Origin: Mesorhizobium sp.
GTDB lineage: Bacteria > Pseudomonadota > Alphaproteobacteria > Rhizobiales > Rhizobiaceae
Assembly: GCA_004963905.1 (NCBI GenBank)
Contig: SUGL01000009.1
Span: 106,770-170,769 of the forward strand
Direction of reading: 5' to 3'
DNA: 64,000 bases
Under the pieces are notes generated by a model. That model saw nothing but the letters and a program-made list of their open reading frames with translations, ran no database searches and was not told the DNA's origin. Position numbers and translations under genes: made by a program. Shown here one piece after another: positions 16,386 through 25,863 of this stretch. Numbering within the stretch: the first letter of the stretch is position 1; each line of letters opens with the position of its first letter.

Positions 16386-19300
16386 ATGACCCCAATCTCC
16401 GCACCGGCGGCAGCGATTGCCGCGGCGCCGCTCCCGCTCGCGAGGCCCGACACTTCCGCCGCGGTGTTCGCCGCCGCGACCCTTCTCCTTCCCCATCTCG
16501 AGCGCGGTGAACGCATCGATGCGCCGATCCTGCGCGGCAGCATGGAGATCGCCTTCGGCGCTTCCGATGCCACCGGCGCCTGGGGCTGGAAGCAGGCTTA
16601 CGAAGCCTGCGAGGCGGCCACTGTCCTGTTCCTGCGCAAATACGGAAAGGCGCTGTTCCGCAAAGCCGCGTCTCCGACTCTTCGGCTTTCCGCTCTGTCG
16701 AAGATCGCCTCGCTCCTGCCGACGCACACGCGCCGCTCCGAAGAGTCGCAGGCCTTCCAGCAGTTCTCGACGCCGATCCCACTCGGCTTGGTCGCCGCCA
16801 CGGCCGCCGGCATCACGCCAGCCGACCGAGTGCTGGAGCCTTCGGCCGGCACCGGTCTCCTCGCCATTCTCGCCGAGATCGCCGGCGGCGTGCTGCTCCT
16901 CAATGAGCTCGCCGAGATGCGCGCCGGCCTTCTCTCCTCCCTCTTTGCGGCCGTTCCAGTCACACGCTTCGATGCCGCCCAGATTGACGATCACCTCGAT
17001 CCCAGCGCCGTGCCGAGCGTCGTGCTGATGAACCCCCCGTTTTCGGTGATGGCCAATGTCGAAGGGCGTGTCGCCGACGCGGTCTTTCGTCATGTCGCTT
17101 CGGCGCTGGCGCGCCTCGCGCCTGGCGGGCGGCTGGTGACGATCACTGGAGCCAGCTTCGCGCCCGACAAGCCTGCCTGGGCGGCTGGCTTCCGTCGCCT
17201 GCAGGAGCGCGGCCGTGTTGTCTTTTCCGCGGCAATAGACGGCGCCGTCTACGCCAGGCATGGCACGACTTTTCCCACGCGGCTCACCGTCATCGACAAG
17301 CTGCCGGCCGACGATCCCGGCGTCTTCTCCGCCGCGCCGGGCGTCGCACCCGATGCTGCCACGCTCTTGGCCTGGGTCGGCGCTCACGTCCCGGCGCGCA
17401 TCCCGCTCGTCCTTCCGGCCCTTTCGGCCTCTGACTCGACGGTAGCCGTGCCGCGTACCGTGCGCTGCTATGCCGCCAACGCCGCGCGCGCATCATCGGC
17501 GCCACTCGCCGAGCCTGATGGCATCGAGCTTACCTACGACACCGTCGAGGTCCCGCACGCCGAAAACGACAGCATCAGCGATGCCATCTATGAGCCATAC
17601 GGACTTCAGGCGATCCGTATTCCCGGCTCTCAGGCGCACCCGACACAGCTTGTGCAATCGGCGGCCATGGCGAGCGTCACGCCGCCGCGGCCGAGCTACC
17701 GGCCGCGCCTGCCGCACAACATTCTCGACCTTCTCTCCGACGCACAGCTCGAGACGGTGATCTATGCCGGTGAGGCGCATTCGCAATTCCTCGCGGGCGT
17801 CTGGACGGTGGACGACACCTTCGATGTCGTCACGGCCGCCCCGGAGGACGCCGCGCACGCCGTCCGCTTCCGCCAAGGCTTCATGATCGGCGACGGCACG
17901 GGAGTCGGCAAAGGGCGGGAATCGGCGGCCATCATTCTCGATCATTGGATGCAGGGGCGCCGCAAGGCGGTCTGGATCTCGAAGTCCGACAAGTTGATCG
18001 AGGACGCCCAGCGCGATTGGTCGGCGCTCGGCATGGAACGGCTGCTTGTCACGCCGCTCTCACGCTTCGCGCAGGGCAAGCCGATCATGCTGCCTGAGGG
18101 CGTCCTATTCACCACCTATGCCACGCTGCGCTCCGACGAGCGCGGCGACAAGGTTTCGCGGGTCAAACAGATTGTCGAATGGTTGGGCGCCGATTTCGAC
18201 GGCGTGATCGTGTTCGACGAGAGCCATGCCATGCAGAATGCCGTTGGCGCCAAGGGCGAGCGGGGCAACATTGCCCCCAGCCGGCAGGGCCGCGCGGGGC
18301 TCAGGCTGCAGCACGCCTTGCCGAACGCCCGCATCCTCTATGTCTCAGCCACCGGCGCCACGACGGTTCACAATCTCGCTTATGCGCAGCGGCTCGGCCT
18401 CTGGGGCGGCGAGCACTTTCCGTTCTCGACCCGCGCAGAGTTCGTCGAGGCTATCGAATCCGGCGGCGTCGCCGCGATGGAGGTGCTGGCTCGCGACTTG
18501 CGCGCACTCGGCCTCTACACCGCCCGCTCGCTCTCCTTTGCCGGCGTCGAATACGAGCTGGTCGAGCACGAGCTGACGCCCGAGCAGGTCCGCATCTACG
18601 ATGCCTATGCGGGCGCCTTCGCCATCATCCACAACAACCTCGTTGCGGCGATGCAGGCGGCCAACATCACCGGCAGCTCTGGCACGCTGAACGCCCAGGC
18701 AAAGTCGGCAGCTCGCTCGGCCTTCGAGTCCGCCAAGCAGCGCTTTTTCGGCCATCTGCTCACCAGCATGAAGACGCCGACGCTGATCCGGTCAATCAGC
18801 CGCGACTTGGCAAATGGTCACTCGGCGGTCATTCAGATCGTTTCCACCGGCGAGGCGCTGATGGAACGGCGCCTAGCCGAGTTGCCGACCGAGGAATGGA
18901 ACGATGTTCGCGTCGACATCACGCCGCGCGAATATGTGCTCGACTACCTGGCCCATTCCTTCCCGGTGCGGCTCTATGAGCCGTTCACGGACTCGGAGGG
19001 CAATTTGTCGTCGCGCCCAGTCTACCGCGACGGCCAGCCGGTCGAGAGCCGCGACGCCGTTGCCCGCCGCGACGAACTGATCGCCAAGCTCGCAAGCCTG
19101 CCGCCCGTACCCGGTGCGCTCGACCAGATAGTCCAGCATTTCGGGATCGACATCGTGGCCGAGGTCACCGGCCGGTCGCGGCGTATCGTGCGCAAGCCTG
19201 GGTCAGTTCCAGGCGGCGATCGCCTCGCGGTCGAGACCCGTGCGGGATCGGCCAATCTCGCCGAGACGCAGGCCTTCATGGACGACCAGAAGCGCGTTCT

Positions 19301-20729
19301 GGTCTTCAGCGACGCCGGTGGGACAGGGCGCAGCTACCACGCCGAGCTTTCGGCGCGGAACAGGCGGCTGCGCGTCCACTACCTGCTCGAGGCGGGCTGG
19401 AAGGCAGACACCGCCATCCAAGGCCTCGGCCGCACGCACCGGACCAATCAGGCGCAGCCGCCACTGTTTCGCCCGATCTCCACCAATGTGAAGGCCGAGA
19501 GGCGCTTCCTGTCGACCATCGCTCGCCGCCTCGACACGCTGGGTGCCATCACCCGCGGCCAGCGCCAGACCGGCGGCCAGGGCCTGTTTCGGCCGGAAGA
19601 CAATCTCGAAAGCCACTATGCCCGCGACGCGTTGCGCCAGCTCTATCTGCTCATTGTCCGCGGCAAGGTTGAAGGCTGTTCGCTCGATCGCTTCGAGTCC
19701 GCCACCGGCCTCAATCTCATGGATGACACCGGGATCAGGGACGAGCTGCCGCCGATCACCACCTTTCTCAATCGCATGCTGGCGCTCACCATCGAATTGC
19801 AGGGCGTGCTGTTCGAGGCCTTCGAGCAGTTGCTCGCCGCGCGGATCGAAGGCGCCATTGCATCGGGCACCTACGACGCGGGGCTGGAGACGCTGCGCGC
19901 CGAGAGCTTCGTCGTCACCGGCCGGGAGGTGATCTACACCCACCCGCGCACCAGCGCCGAGACCCGCTTGCTGACAATCACCGAGCGCCGCCGCAACCGG
20001 CCGGTGATGCTCGACGCCGCGTTTGATCATCTCGCCGATCGGCACGCCATGCTGCTGGTCAACCAGCAGTCCGGCCGCGCCGCCGTGCAGATCCCGGCCA
20101 CCAGCGTCATGCTCGACGATGGCGAGATCGAGCGGCGGGTCCGCCTGATCCGGCCGATGGAGACCCAGAATATGCCGCTCAAGGCGATGCGGGAGACCCG
20201 CTGGGTCGAGGCCGACCGCGCCGCCTTCGCATCGGCATGGCAGGCCGAAATCGCGGAGGTGCCGGAATTCTGCGACAGCGTCCTGCATATCGTGACCGGC
20301 CTGCTGCTGCCGATCTGGCGGCGCCTGCCCAACGAAACGACGCGGGTCTATCGACTCCAGACCGATGCCGGCGAGCGCATCATCGGCCGTCGCGTCTCGC
20401 CGGTTTGGGCAGCCAATGCCACGACGACCGGCCTCCCCTCGCTCACGCCCGAGCAGGCCTTCGCGGCATTGGTGGACGGGCGGACGATCCTCGACCTCGG
20501 CGAGGGGCTGCAGTTGCGCCGCGTCCGCGTCATGGGCGCCTGGCGCATCGAGCTGTCGGGCTTCACGGACATCATGCGCGAGCGGCTCACCGCCTACGGC
20601 CTCTTCCACGAGATCATCTCGTGGAAGCTCAGGATGTTCGTGCCGACCGACGCCGCCGGCATCGCAGTGCTCGATCGGGTGCTCGCGCGCTTCCCCATCG
20701 AGCGCGTCAGCGAGCGGGAGACCGCATGA
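16386..20729 (+). CDS. Strawberry-notch-type protein: SAM methyltransferase plus DEAD/DEAH-like helicase
   Basis: 1447 aa. Residues about 130-330 form an N6-adenine-type methyltransferase with the SAM motif VLEPSAGTGLLAIL (near 149) and catalytic VLMNPPFS (near 216). A helicase follows: Walker A-like GDGTGVGKGR (near 505), Walker B DESH (near 611), VSATGATT, and motif VI GLGRTHRTNQ (near 1016), in the order of strawberry-notch NTPases. Such proteins occur on conjugative elements and phages and probably modify or remodel DNA during entry, guarding against restriction. The ATG with GAGG upstream is chosen. The stop overlaps the Toprim gene start. GC and codon use match the neighbours. Confidence 0.9.
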   Translation: MTPISAPAAAIAAAPLPLARPDTSAAVFAAATLLLPHLERGERIDAPILRGSMEIAFGASDATGAWGWKQAYEACEAATVLFLRKYGKALFRKAASPTLRLSALSKIASLLPTHTRRSEESQAFQQFSTPIPLGLVAATAAGITPADRVLEPSAGTGLLAILAEIAGGVLLLNELAEMRAGLLSSLFAAVPVTRFDAAQIDDHLDPSAVPSVVLMNPPFSVMANVEGRVADAVFRHVASALARLAPGGRLVTITGASFAPDKPAWAAGFRRLQERGRVVFSAAIDGAVYARHGTTFPTRLTVIDKLPADDPGVFSAAPGVAPDAATLLAWVGAHVPARIPLVLPALSASDSTVAVPRTVRCYAANAARASSAPLAEPDGIELTYDTVEVPHAENDSISDAIYEPYGLQAIRIPGSQAHPTQLVQSAAMASVTPPRPSYRPRLPHNILDLLSDAQLETVIYAGEAHSQFLAGVWTVDDTFDVVTAAPEDAAHAVRFRQGFMIGDGTGVGKGRESAAIILDHWMQGRRKAVWISKSDKLIEDAQRDWSALGMERLLVTPLSRFAQGKPIMLPEGVLFTTYATLRSDERGDKVSRVKQIVEWLGADFDGVIVFDESHAMQNAVGAKGERGNIAPSRQGRAGLRLQHALPNARILYVSATGATTVHNLAYAQRLGLWGGEHFPFSTRAEFVEAIESGGVAAMEVLARDLRALGLYTARSLSFAGVEYELVEHELTPEQVRIYDAYAGAFAIIHNNLVAAMQAANITGSSGTLNAQAKSAARSAFESAKQRFFGHLLTSMKTPTLIRSISRDLANGHSAVIQIVSTGEALMERRLAELPTEEWNDVRVDITPREYVLDYLAHSFPVRLYEPFTDSEGNLSSRPVYRDGQPVESRDAVARRDELIAKLASLPPVPGALDQIVQHFGIDIVAEVTGRSRRIVRKPGSVPGGDRLAVETRAGSANLAETQAFMDDQKRVLVFSDAGGTGRSYHAELSARNRRLRVHYLLEAGWKADTAIQGLGRTHRTNQAQPPLFRPISTNVKAERRFLSTIARRLDTLGAITRGQRQTGGQGLFRPEDNLESHYARDALRQLYLLIVRGKVEGCSLDRFESATGLNLMDDTGIRDELPPITTFLNRMLALTIELQGVLFEAFEQLLAARIEGAIASGTYDAGLETLRAESFVVTGREVIYTHPRTSAETRLLTITERRRNRPVMLDAAFDHLADRHAMLLVNQQSGRAAVQIPATSVMLDDGEIERRVRLIRPMETQNMPLKAMRETRWVEADRAAFASAWQAEIAEVPEFCDSVLHIVTGLLLPIWRRLPNETTRVYRLQTDAGERIIGRRVSPVWAANATTTGLPSLTPEQAFAALVDGRTILDLGEGLQLRRVRVMGAWRIELSGFTDIMRERLTAYGLFHEIISWKLRMFVPTDAAGIAVLDRVLARFPIERVSERETA

Positions 20730-21784
20730 TGCCGCGCCGCGATGCCGCCGAACTCGCCCACCGTCTCGGCGAACATGCCGAGGCGGTGTGCCGGCACTAC
20801 CTCTCGAATGGACGCCGCTCCGGTAATTACTGGCAGGTCGGCAACGTCCGCAATGCGCCGGGCCGCTCGACGTACGTCCGGCTCAGCAACTCCCCGAAAG
20901 GCCCGGCCGGGAAGTGGACCGACGCCGCCACCGGTGAGCACGGCGACCTGCTCGACGTCATCCGTGATGCGCTCGGTCTCATCGACTTCAAGGATGTCGC
21001 GGACGAGGCACGCAACTTCTTGGCGATGCCCCGATCGGAGCCCGAGCAGCGTTCTTCGCGCGCCAGCGCAACGCCGGTTCCGGCGGGATCGCCCGAAGCC
21101 TCGCGGCGGCTCTTCGGTATGTCACGACCGATCTCCGGCACCCTCGTTGAGACGTATTTGCGTGGACGCGGCATTATGACTTTGCACGGAACCGGATCGC
21201 TCCGCTTCAACCCGCGCTGCTACTACCGGCCCGAGGACCACGGCCCGACCGAGACCTGGCCGGCCATGATCGCCGCGGTCACAGATCTCGGCGGACTGCA
21301 GACCGGCGCGCACCGCACGTATCTTGATCCATTCGGGCTCGACCCCGGCGGCAAAGGCAAGGCGCCCATAGACACGCCGCGACGCGCTATGGGCGATCTC
21401 CTCGGTCACGCCGTGCGTTTCGGCGTGCCGACCAGCGTGATGGCGGCGGGCGAGGGCATCGAGACGACCCTGTCGCTCCGATGCGCGTTGCCCGACATGG
21501 CGATGGCAGCGGCACTCTCGGCCGCTCATCTCGGCGCTATCCTGTTCCCGCCGACCTTGCGCCGGCTCTATGTCATCCGCGACAACGATCCGGCTGGCGA
21601 CTCCGCCCGTGACACGCTCGCCGAACGCGCGCGGGGGGCCGGAATCGAGGCGATCGTGCTGTCGCCCGAGCTAGAGGACTTCAATGACGATCTTCGCCAT
21701 TTCGGCCTCCACGCATTGCGGGTGTCGATCGCGGATCAGCTCACGCGCCAGGATCGGCTGCGCTATCTGAAGCGGGCGGCATGA
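20726..21784 (+). CDS. Toprim-domain protein of mobile elements
   Basis: 352 aa. The N-terminal part (NYWQVGNVRNAPGRSTYVRL, GPAGKWTDAATGEHGDLLDV) matches the primase-associated region found with Toprim_3. The Toprim fold shows AGEGIETTLS (catalytic Glu) and YVIRDNDPAGD (metal-binding Asp-x-Asp). There is no zinc-binding or polymerase domain, so it may be a nuclease or partial primase working with the upstream helicase. The start lies in an ATGATG overlapping the previous stop codon, so translation is coupled. Confidence 0.88.
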   Translation: MMPRRDAAELAHRLGEHAEAVCRHYLSNGRRSGNYWQVGNVRNAPGRSTYVRLSNSPKGPAGKWTDAATGEHGDLLDVIRDALGLIDFKDVADEARNFLAMPRSEPEQRSSRASATPVPAGSPEASRRLFGMSRPISGTLVETYLRGRGIMTLHGTGSLRFNPRCYYRPEDHGPTETWPAMIAAVTDLGGLQTGAHRTYLDPFGLDPGGKGKAPIDTPRRAMGDLLGHAVRFGVPTSVMAAGEGIETTLSLRCALPDMAMAAALSAAHLGAILFPPTLRRLYVIRDNDPAGDSARDTLAERARGAGIEAIVLSPELEDFNDDLRHFGLHALRVSIADQLTRQDRLRYLKRAA

Positions 21785-22124
21785 TCCGGTAGGGGATGGG
21801 GGCGAGGTCCGGTGCGGCCTCGATCGCTGGTGGACCGCTCGCCGGATGAGAGCCGCAACCCGGCCTTCGAGAGGGCGATCGGGCCCACAAACGGGCCGGC
21901 CAGGCAATGGCGGCGGCCGACTATTTTCCGGCGGCGCGCGAATGCTGGCGATTGCCAGCCACGAAACGCACGCCTTTCCATCGCGAGGCAAAATAATCGG
22001 CCTCTGCCATCCTGCGCTGACGCTCCGGCCCTCCGCTTCGCTCTGGGTGCCGTGCCGTCCCGCCCGTGGGCTTTCGTCGCCATGAAGGCCGCGAGGGTCG
22101 CGGTCCAGCCGACGGGAGATCCCC
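21785..22124 (+). promoter_or_regulatory. Intergenic leader before the DUF2493 gene
   Basis: No gene. Its 3' end (TCGCCATGAAGGCCGCGAGG, then GGTCCAGCC, then the ribosome site GGGAGA) resembles the region before the DUF736 gene (TCGCCATCGAGGCCGCAATG ... GATCCAG ... AGGAGA), and both share an upstream CGCGAG(G/A)CAA block, suggesting a common promoter or leader type. Confidence 0.45.
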
Positions 22125-23057
22125 ATGAGCGAGCACGACGACACCGAACCGCACCACGCATCGTCCCCCACCGACCGCGTCCTGACCGAACTCCAGCTCT
22201 ATGGCTGGCGCCCCTACAGCGATGAGCCCGATCCGCGATTGCTGCCCGACGGCGCCCATGTGGCCGGAGCGGTAGCCGACATCTTCGACGCCCTGATCGC
22301 CACCCTGGCCGATACGCGCCTCGAACCCGATCTCGACGACCTGCTCTGGTCCGTCGCAAACGTCTTCCATCGCGCGGCGCTGCGGATCGAGCGACAACTC
22401 GACGACAACGAGCAGGCCCAGCGCCGGTTGCAGCGGGAGCAGGACGGCACCGAGATCAAGGCGGTCGAGCTCGAGAACCTCACCGCCCAAGGCCAGACCT
22501 TGCTCGAACGGCGCGATGCCTTCGAGCTCATGCGCGACCAGGCCGCCGATCAATACGAGCAATACATCGGTACTGCCTGGCGGCCGCGCACCGGGTCATT
22601 GGTCAACCACCGACACCTCACCGCCGCGCTGGTCGACAGCCGTGACTTCCTCGCTGCCCGACGCAAGGCCGATACTGAGCTCATGCTGCCGGCCGGTCCG
22701 AAGATCGCCCTGACCGGCGGCCTCGAGTTCAATAATCACCAGCTGATCTGGGACGTACTCGACAAGGTCAGCTCCAAGCATCCGGACATGGTGCTCATCC
22801 ACGGCAAATCACCCAAAGGCGCCGAGCTGATTGCCGCTAAATGGGCCGACAACCGCAAGGTTCCCCAGATCGGCTTCGCTCCCGATTGGGAAAAGCACGG
22901 ACGCGCCGCACCGTTCAAGCGCAACGATGCCATGCTGGATCTCCTGCCGATCGGCGTGATCGTATTCCCGGGTACTGGCATTCAGGACAATTTCGCCGAC
23001 AAAGCCACGAGGCTCGGCATCAAATCGTATGACTTCCGTAAACGGGGCGGCACGTGA
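22125..23057 (+). CDS. DUF2493 / YspA-like SLOG-family protein
   Basis: 310 aa. The C-terminal third is a Rossmann-like SLOG domain: KIALTGGLEFNNHQLIWDVL, VLIHGKSPKGAELIAAKWAD, then QIGFAPDWEKHGRAAPFKRND and VIVFPGTGIQDNF, with the nucleotide-binding Gly-rich ends. SLOG proteins bind nucleotide-derived signals and are often linked with conflict systems. The N-terminal 150 residues are helical and Gln/Glu-rich. The ATG has GGGAGA seven bases upstream. It sits in the usual place after Toprim in rhizobial elements. Confidence 0.87.
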   Translation: MSEHDDTEPHHASSPTDRVLTELQLYGWRPYSDEPDPRLLPDGAHVAGAVADIFDALIATLADTRLEPDLDDLLWSVANVFHRAALRIERQLDDNEQAQRRLQREQDGTEIKAVELENLTAQGQTLLERRDAFELMRDQAADQYEQYIGTAWRPRTGSLVNHRHLTAALVDSRDFLAARRKADTELMLPAGPKIALTGGLEFNNHQLIWDVLDKVSSKHPDMVLIHGKSPKGAELIAAKWADNRKVPQIGFAPDWEKHGRAAPFKRNDAMLDLLPIGVIVFPGTGIQDNFADKATRLGIKSYDFRKRGGT

Positions 23058-24017
23058 GCGCCGCCTCTCAACATCGCAACCTCGATGGCCTGCCTGCGCC
23101 TGGCGCCTTGCAGATATCATTGCTCTCCGTTTGCCGCATTTTCACGTTTACGCTCTCGCACTGCCATTCTTCGCAGCCGCTACGACGAGGTCTGGCGCAC
23201 GACATGGGCGCAGGATTCTTCTGCATCAACCATCCTCGCTTACAGCCGTCGCGGCCACAGAGCCCCCATGGTTCCATCTCCTCCTTCTCATGTGCCCCGC
23301 CCGACTGAGGCTTCTCGTTCTGCTTGTCTTTGTGACCCGGCGATTGTTGCAGCCTTCGATACAATGCTCGGTACCACAGGCTGGTTGGGCCCGTCTGGAA
23401 GCCTCGCCGGTCATCCTGTTATTGGCGATGCAGTCGGTGTCACTGCGTCCACGCCCGCGATGGCACCGCCCGGACCAGCTGGCCAGAACCATGCATATCC
23501 CATGTCCTTCCGCTGGCTTTCGGGACGGACGGACGGCAGGCGGAATGCCGCATTCGGATCCCGATAATGGCCAGGGCGAGCAGAGGTCGAGCAACGCCGG
23601 CAGGCGCGGCGCGAGCGCTGACGCCCTGATCTGCTTCAGCAGCGATCTCAGCCGCGCCATAAAGCGACGCGGGGCAGGGCGCCTCTATCCCTGCTGAGCT
23701 GTCCGAGACCGTTGGGGACAAGCGTCTGGTTCAAGTGCGAGCATGGCATAACGAATGCGAGAGCGGGCGCTTGGCTGATCGGACTGGCCTGGCTCTCCCG
23801 AGGACGGTTGCGGCTGTTTGACCGCTCCAGTACGGCCTCTCTTTGGCTTGATCTGGCCGAAGGTCAGCTTCGCTTCGATCGCCTAGGCGCAACAGCGGCA
23901 TAGAAACTATCTTCCCCTTCCGACCAGGGTCGGAATTCCTCGCGAGACAAGATAGTTCCTCCTCTGCTGTCCAGGCCCCTTCGGGGTGCGCCGTCGATCG
24001 CCTTCGGCCTGCCGATC
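23058..24017. other. 1-kb interval without a supported gene
   Basis: Overlapping open frames exist on both strands but none has a good ribosome site with protein-like composition. It may once have held a gene between DUF2493 and DUF736. Confidence 0.45.
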
Positions 24018-24069
24018 GCCATCGAGGCCGCAATGGTGCGGGCTCGATCCAGAACCAAGGAGAACCACC
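24018..24069 (+). promoter_or_regulatory. Leader of the DUF736 gene
   Basis: Shares TCGCCAT-GAGGCCGC and a following GGTCCAG/GATCCAG block with 22078-22124; ends in AAGGAGA before the ATG. Confidence 0.4.
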
Positions 24070-24396
24070 ATGGCCATTATCGGCACCTTCAAGCAGTCCG
24101 GCAACAACGAGTTCGCTGGCGAGATCGTCACCCTTTCGCTCCAGGCTAAGAACGTCCGCGTTGTTCCAGACAGCCGCGCCAGCGGCGAGAACGCCCCCAG
24201 CCATCGGGTTTTCGTGGGCCGCGTCGAGATCGGCGCCGCTTGGGCCAAGAAGTCCAACGAGGGCCGCAACTACCTGAGCCTCAAGCTCGACGATCCGAGC
24301 TTCACCAACCCGATCTACGCCAATCTCGTAGAGGACGAAGAAGGCGAAGGGTCCAGCCTGATCTGGTCTCGCCCGACGCGCCGCAACGGCGACTGA
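24070..24396 (+). CDS. DUF736 family protein
   Basis: 108 aa; MAIIGTFKQSGNNEFAGEIV, GAAWAKKSNEGRNYLSLKLD and DPSFTNPIYANL are hallmarks of DUF736, a small beta-rich protein present on most rhizobial and sphingomonad conjugative plasmids and ICEs. AAGGAGAACCACC precedes the ATG. Abundant in such elements; a single-strand DNA or nucleoid role has been suggested by context only. A strong terminator follows, closing the + strand core. Confidence 0.95.
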   Translation: MAIIGTFKQSGNNEFAGEIVTLSLQAKNVRVVPDSRASGENAPSHRVFVGRVEIGAAWAKKSNEGRNYLSLKLDDPSFTNPIYANLVEDEEGEGSSLIWSRPTRRNGD

Positions 24397-24411
24397 GATA
24401 TTCCTGTCATC

Positions 24412-24437
24412 GGCCCGCCCGTCATGCCGGGCGGGCC
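24412..24437 (+). terminator. Rho-independent-like terminator after DUF736
   Basis: GGCCCGCCCG and CGGGCGGGCC form a perfect 10-bp stem with a 6-base loop followed by TTCTCGT. Confidence 0.75.
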
Positions 24438-24516
24438 TTCTCGTAAACCTCACACTAAGCGATGTAAGTCCCCGACAGCGAGCCCCGCTTCCATGCGGCG
24501 ACGTTGCCGCCACGAG

Positions 24517-24798
24517 CTACCGGTAGCCGCGGTTGCGTTTAGTGCGCTCCAAGCGCACGAAAGCGAGATCGGCCTGAGCATCCCCATCAAAGGTCTCGAT
24601 CTTTTCGCGGCCCCTCGTTCCAATGCGGCCCCAGGCGCGCACCAACGATGTTCCACCAAACAGAGTAGGCTGGAGCGCCAGACTATAGAAACGTGCCATG
24701 TTGCGGGCGGGATCGACACGCCTCAGACAGATCGGTTTCGTTTCGCCAGCGAGCATGCTCGTCATTGTCGGCTGGCGGGCCTCGATCGTCCAATTCAT
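24517..24798 (-). CDS. WGR-domain protein
   Basis: 93 aa. The WGR fold is evident from RVDPARNMARFYSLALQPTL, VRAWGRIGTRGREKIETF and a C-terminal helix (ADLAFVRLERTKRNRGY). WGR domains bind DNA ends and were first known from poly(ADP-ribose) polymerases and MolR; stand-alone versions are common on alphaproteobacterial plasmids. The start is uncertain: in-frame ATGs at 24798, 24765 and 24756 all lack a clear ribosome site. It is convergent with the DUF736 gene and heads toward it; the upstream AT-rich region may hold its promoter. Confidence 0.85.
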   Translation of the reverse strand: MNWTIEARQPTMTSMLAGETKPICLRRVDPARNMARFYSLALQPTLFGGTSLVRAWGRIGTRGREKIETFDGDAQADLAFVRLERTKRNRGYR

Positions 24799-24876
24799 TG
24801 ATTGAATCGACCGAGCTACGAGGATTCAATTTATTGATGAAATGCCAGGTTGCGTGGAGCCTGTCGGAGCCCGGCC

Positions 24877-25353
24877 TCAAAGGGTGTCGGAAGTTTCGCC
24901 TTCGCCCGAAAGCTCCCCGACGAGCGACAACAGCGAGGCGATAGCCTGGGGCCGCATCCTGGAAACAAGGCGCATAAGGGCGATCCTGTCGGCCGCCTCT
25001 TTGGACGACTTCCCGAACAAATGTGGCGCCGCCGCATAAATCATCTCGATTGGAGCAAGGCCGAAGATCTCACAAAGATGGACTAGCCGCGTCACATTGA
25101 GCTTGGATTCGGCGCGTTCGTATCGACCGTAGACTTGGCCAGAGATGCCAAGCAGTTCAGCGAGCTGTTCACGATTCAAGCCCTTCTTGCGTCGTGTCGA
25201 AGCCAAAAATTCACTTAACGACTTGTCCATTTCGTCGAGCGAAACCACGCCGTCGAACCCAGGCTTACGCCACAGCGGCCGCTCAAAGTCCGGCTCGCTC
25301 GTCTCGACCAGCCCACGCGTCGCACGGTAGCTTTCGTTGCCCTTACCCGCCAT
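24877..25353 (-). CDS. XRE-family transcriptional regulator
   Basis: 158 aa. A helix-turn-helix of the Cro/C1 type lies at about 48-105: FLASTRRKKGLNREQLAELL, then GISGQVYGRYERAESKLN and LVHLCEIFGLAP. The N-terminal 40 residues are polar and the C-terminal 45 form Arg-rich helices (ADRIALMRLVSRMRPQ). Probably a repressor of the mobile-element maintenance or transfer genes; a shorter start at MDKSLSEFL is possible. It is encoded between the WGR and RHH-ParA genes on the same strand. Confidence 0.88.
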   Translation of the reverse strand: MAGKGNESYRATRGLVETSEPDFERPLWRKPGFDGVVSLDEMDKSLSEFLASTRRKKGLNREQLAELLGISGQVYGRYERAESKLNVTRLVHLCEIFGLAPIEMIYAAAPHLFGKSSKEAADRIALMRLVSRMRPQAIASLLSLVGELSGEGETSDTL

Positions 25354-25521
25354 AGAACACCATTTTTTGCGCCTTGCTGAGATGACCTTGGAGTTTCGCT
25401 CACAACTGCCACTCTCACCACCCGAACCTTATAGACTTCTATCAAAATGATGCCAAGAATAGGCTTGTCGACGGTGTTTGAGGGCGTTTTCATGACCAAT
25501 ACGGTAATGCTGACCTGCGGA

Positions 25522-25863
25522 TCACAACCCGTTGTCGTCAAGGAATTTGCGGATTGCTGTCTCGACCAGAAACTGCATGGACGTCTCCGACGTGAACGAC
25601 GCCAGCTTCAGTCTCTTCTTGGTCTCACGATCGAGATGAACGTTTACGAAGTTCTGGGTTCCCTTCATCCGCTCCTGCTTGAGCCGGCGAAGCGCTTTGC
25701 GCGCCTCCGTCCGCATACCGGGGGCCCCATCGCTTACCGACGGGGGTAACGTGCCAACTCGCGCCTCGGGGCCGATGTCTTCTAAAGACCGCATTGGCGC
25801 GGGTGAGGGCTTGCGCGTGGCAGTCAGAAACTCGGCAGCTGCCAGCTTTTCCTCCCGTTTCAA
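25522..25863 (-). CDS. RHH-type partition or accessory protein beside ParA
   Basis: 113 aa. The C-terminal 45 residues, FVNVHLDRETKKRLKLASFT and MQFLVETAIRKFLDDNGL, form a ribbon-helix-helix-like DNA-binding domain after a disordered N-terminus. The gene starts with TTG overlapping the ParA stop codon (TTGA), giving coupled translation. By analogy with ParA/ParG-type loci it could be the centromere-binding partner of ParA, though the name is inference from context. Confidence 0.72.
   Translation of the reverse strand: MKREEKLAAAEFLTATRKPSPAPMRSLEDIGPEARVGTLPPSVSDGAPGMRTEARKALRRLKQERMKGTQNFVNVHLDRETKKRLKLASFTSETSMQFLVETAIRKFLDDNGL

Noticed and set aside
19203-20609. Long minus-strand frame opposite the strawberry-notch gene
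   Set aside because: Antisense shadow of a gene with strong motifs on the + strand.
23058-23700. Open frames between DUF2493 and DUF736
   Set aside because: Ser/Arg/Pro-rich, overlapping on both strands, without ribosome sites.
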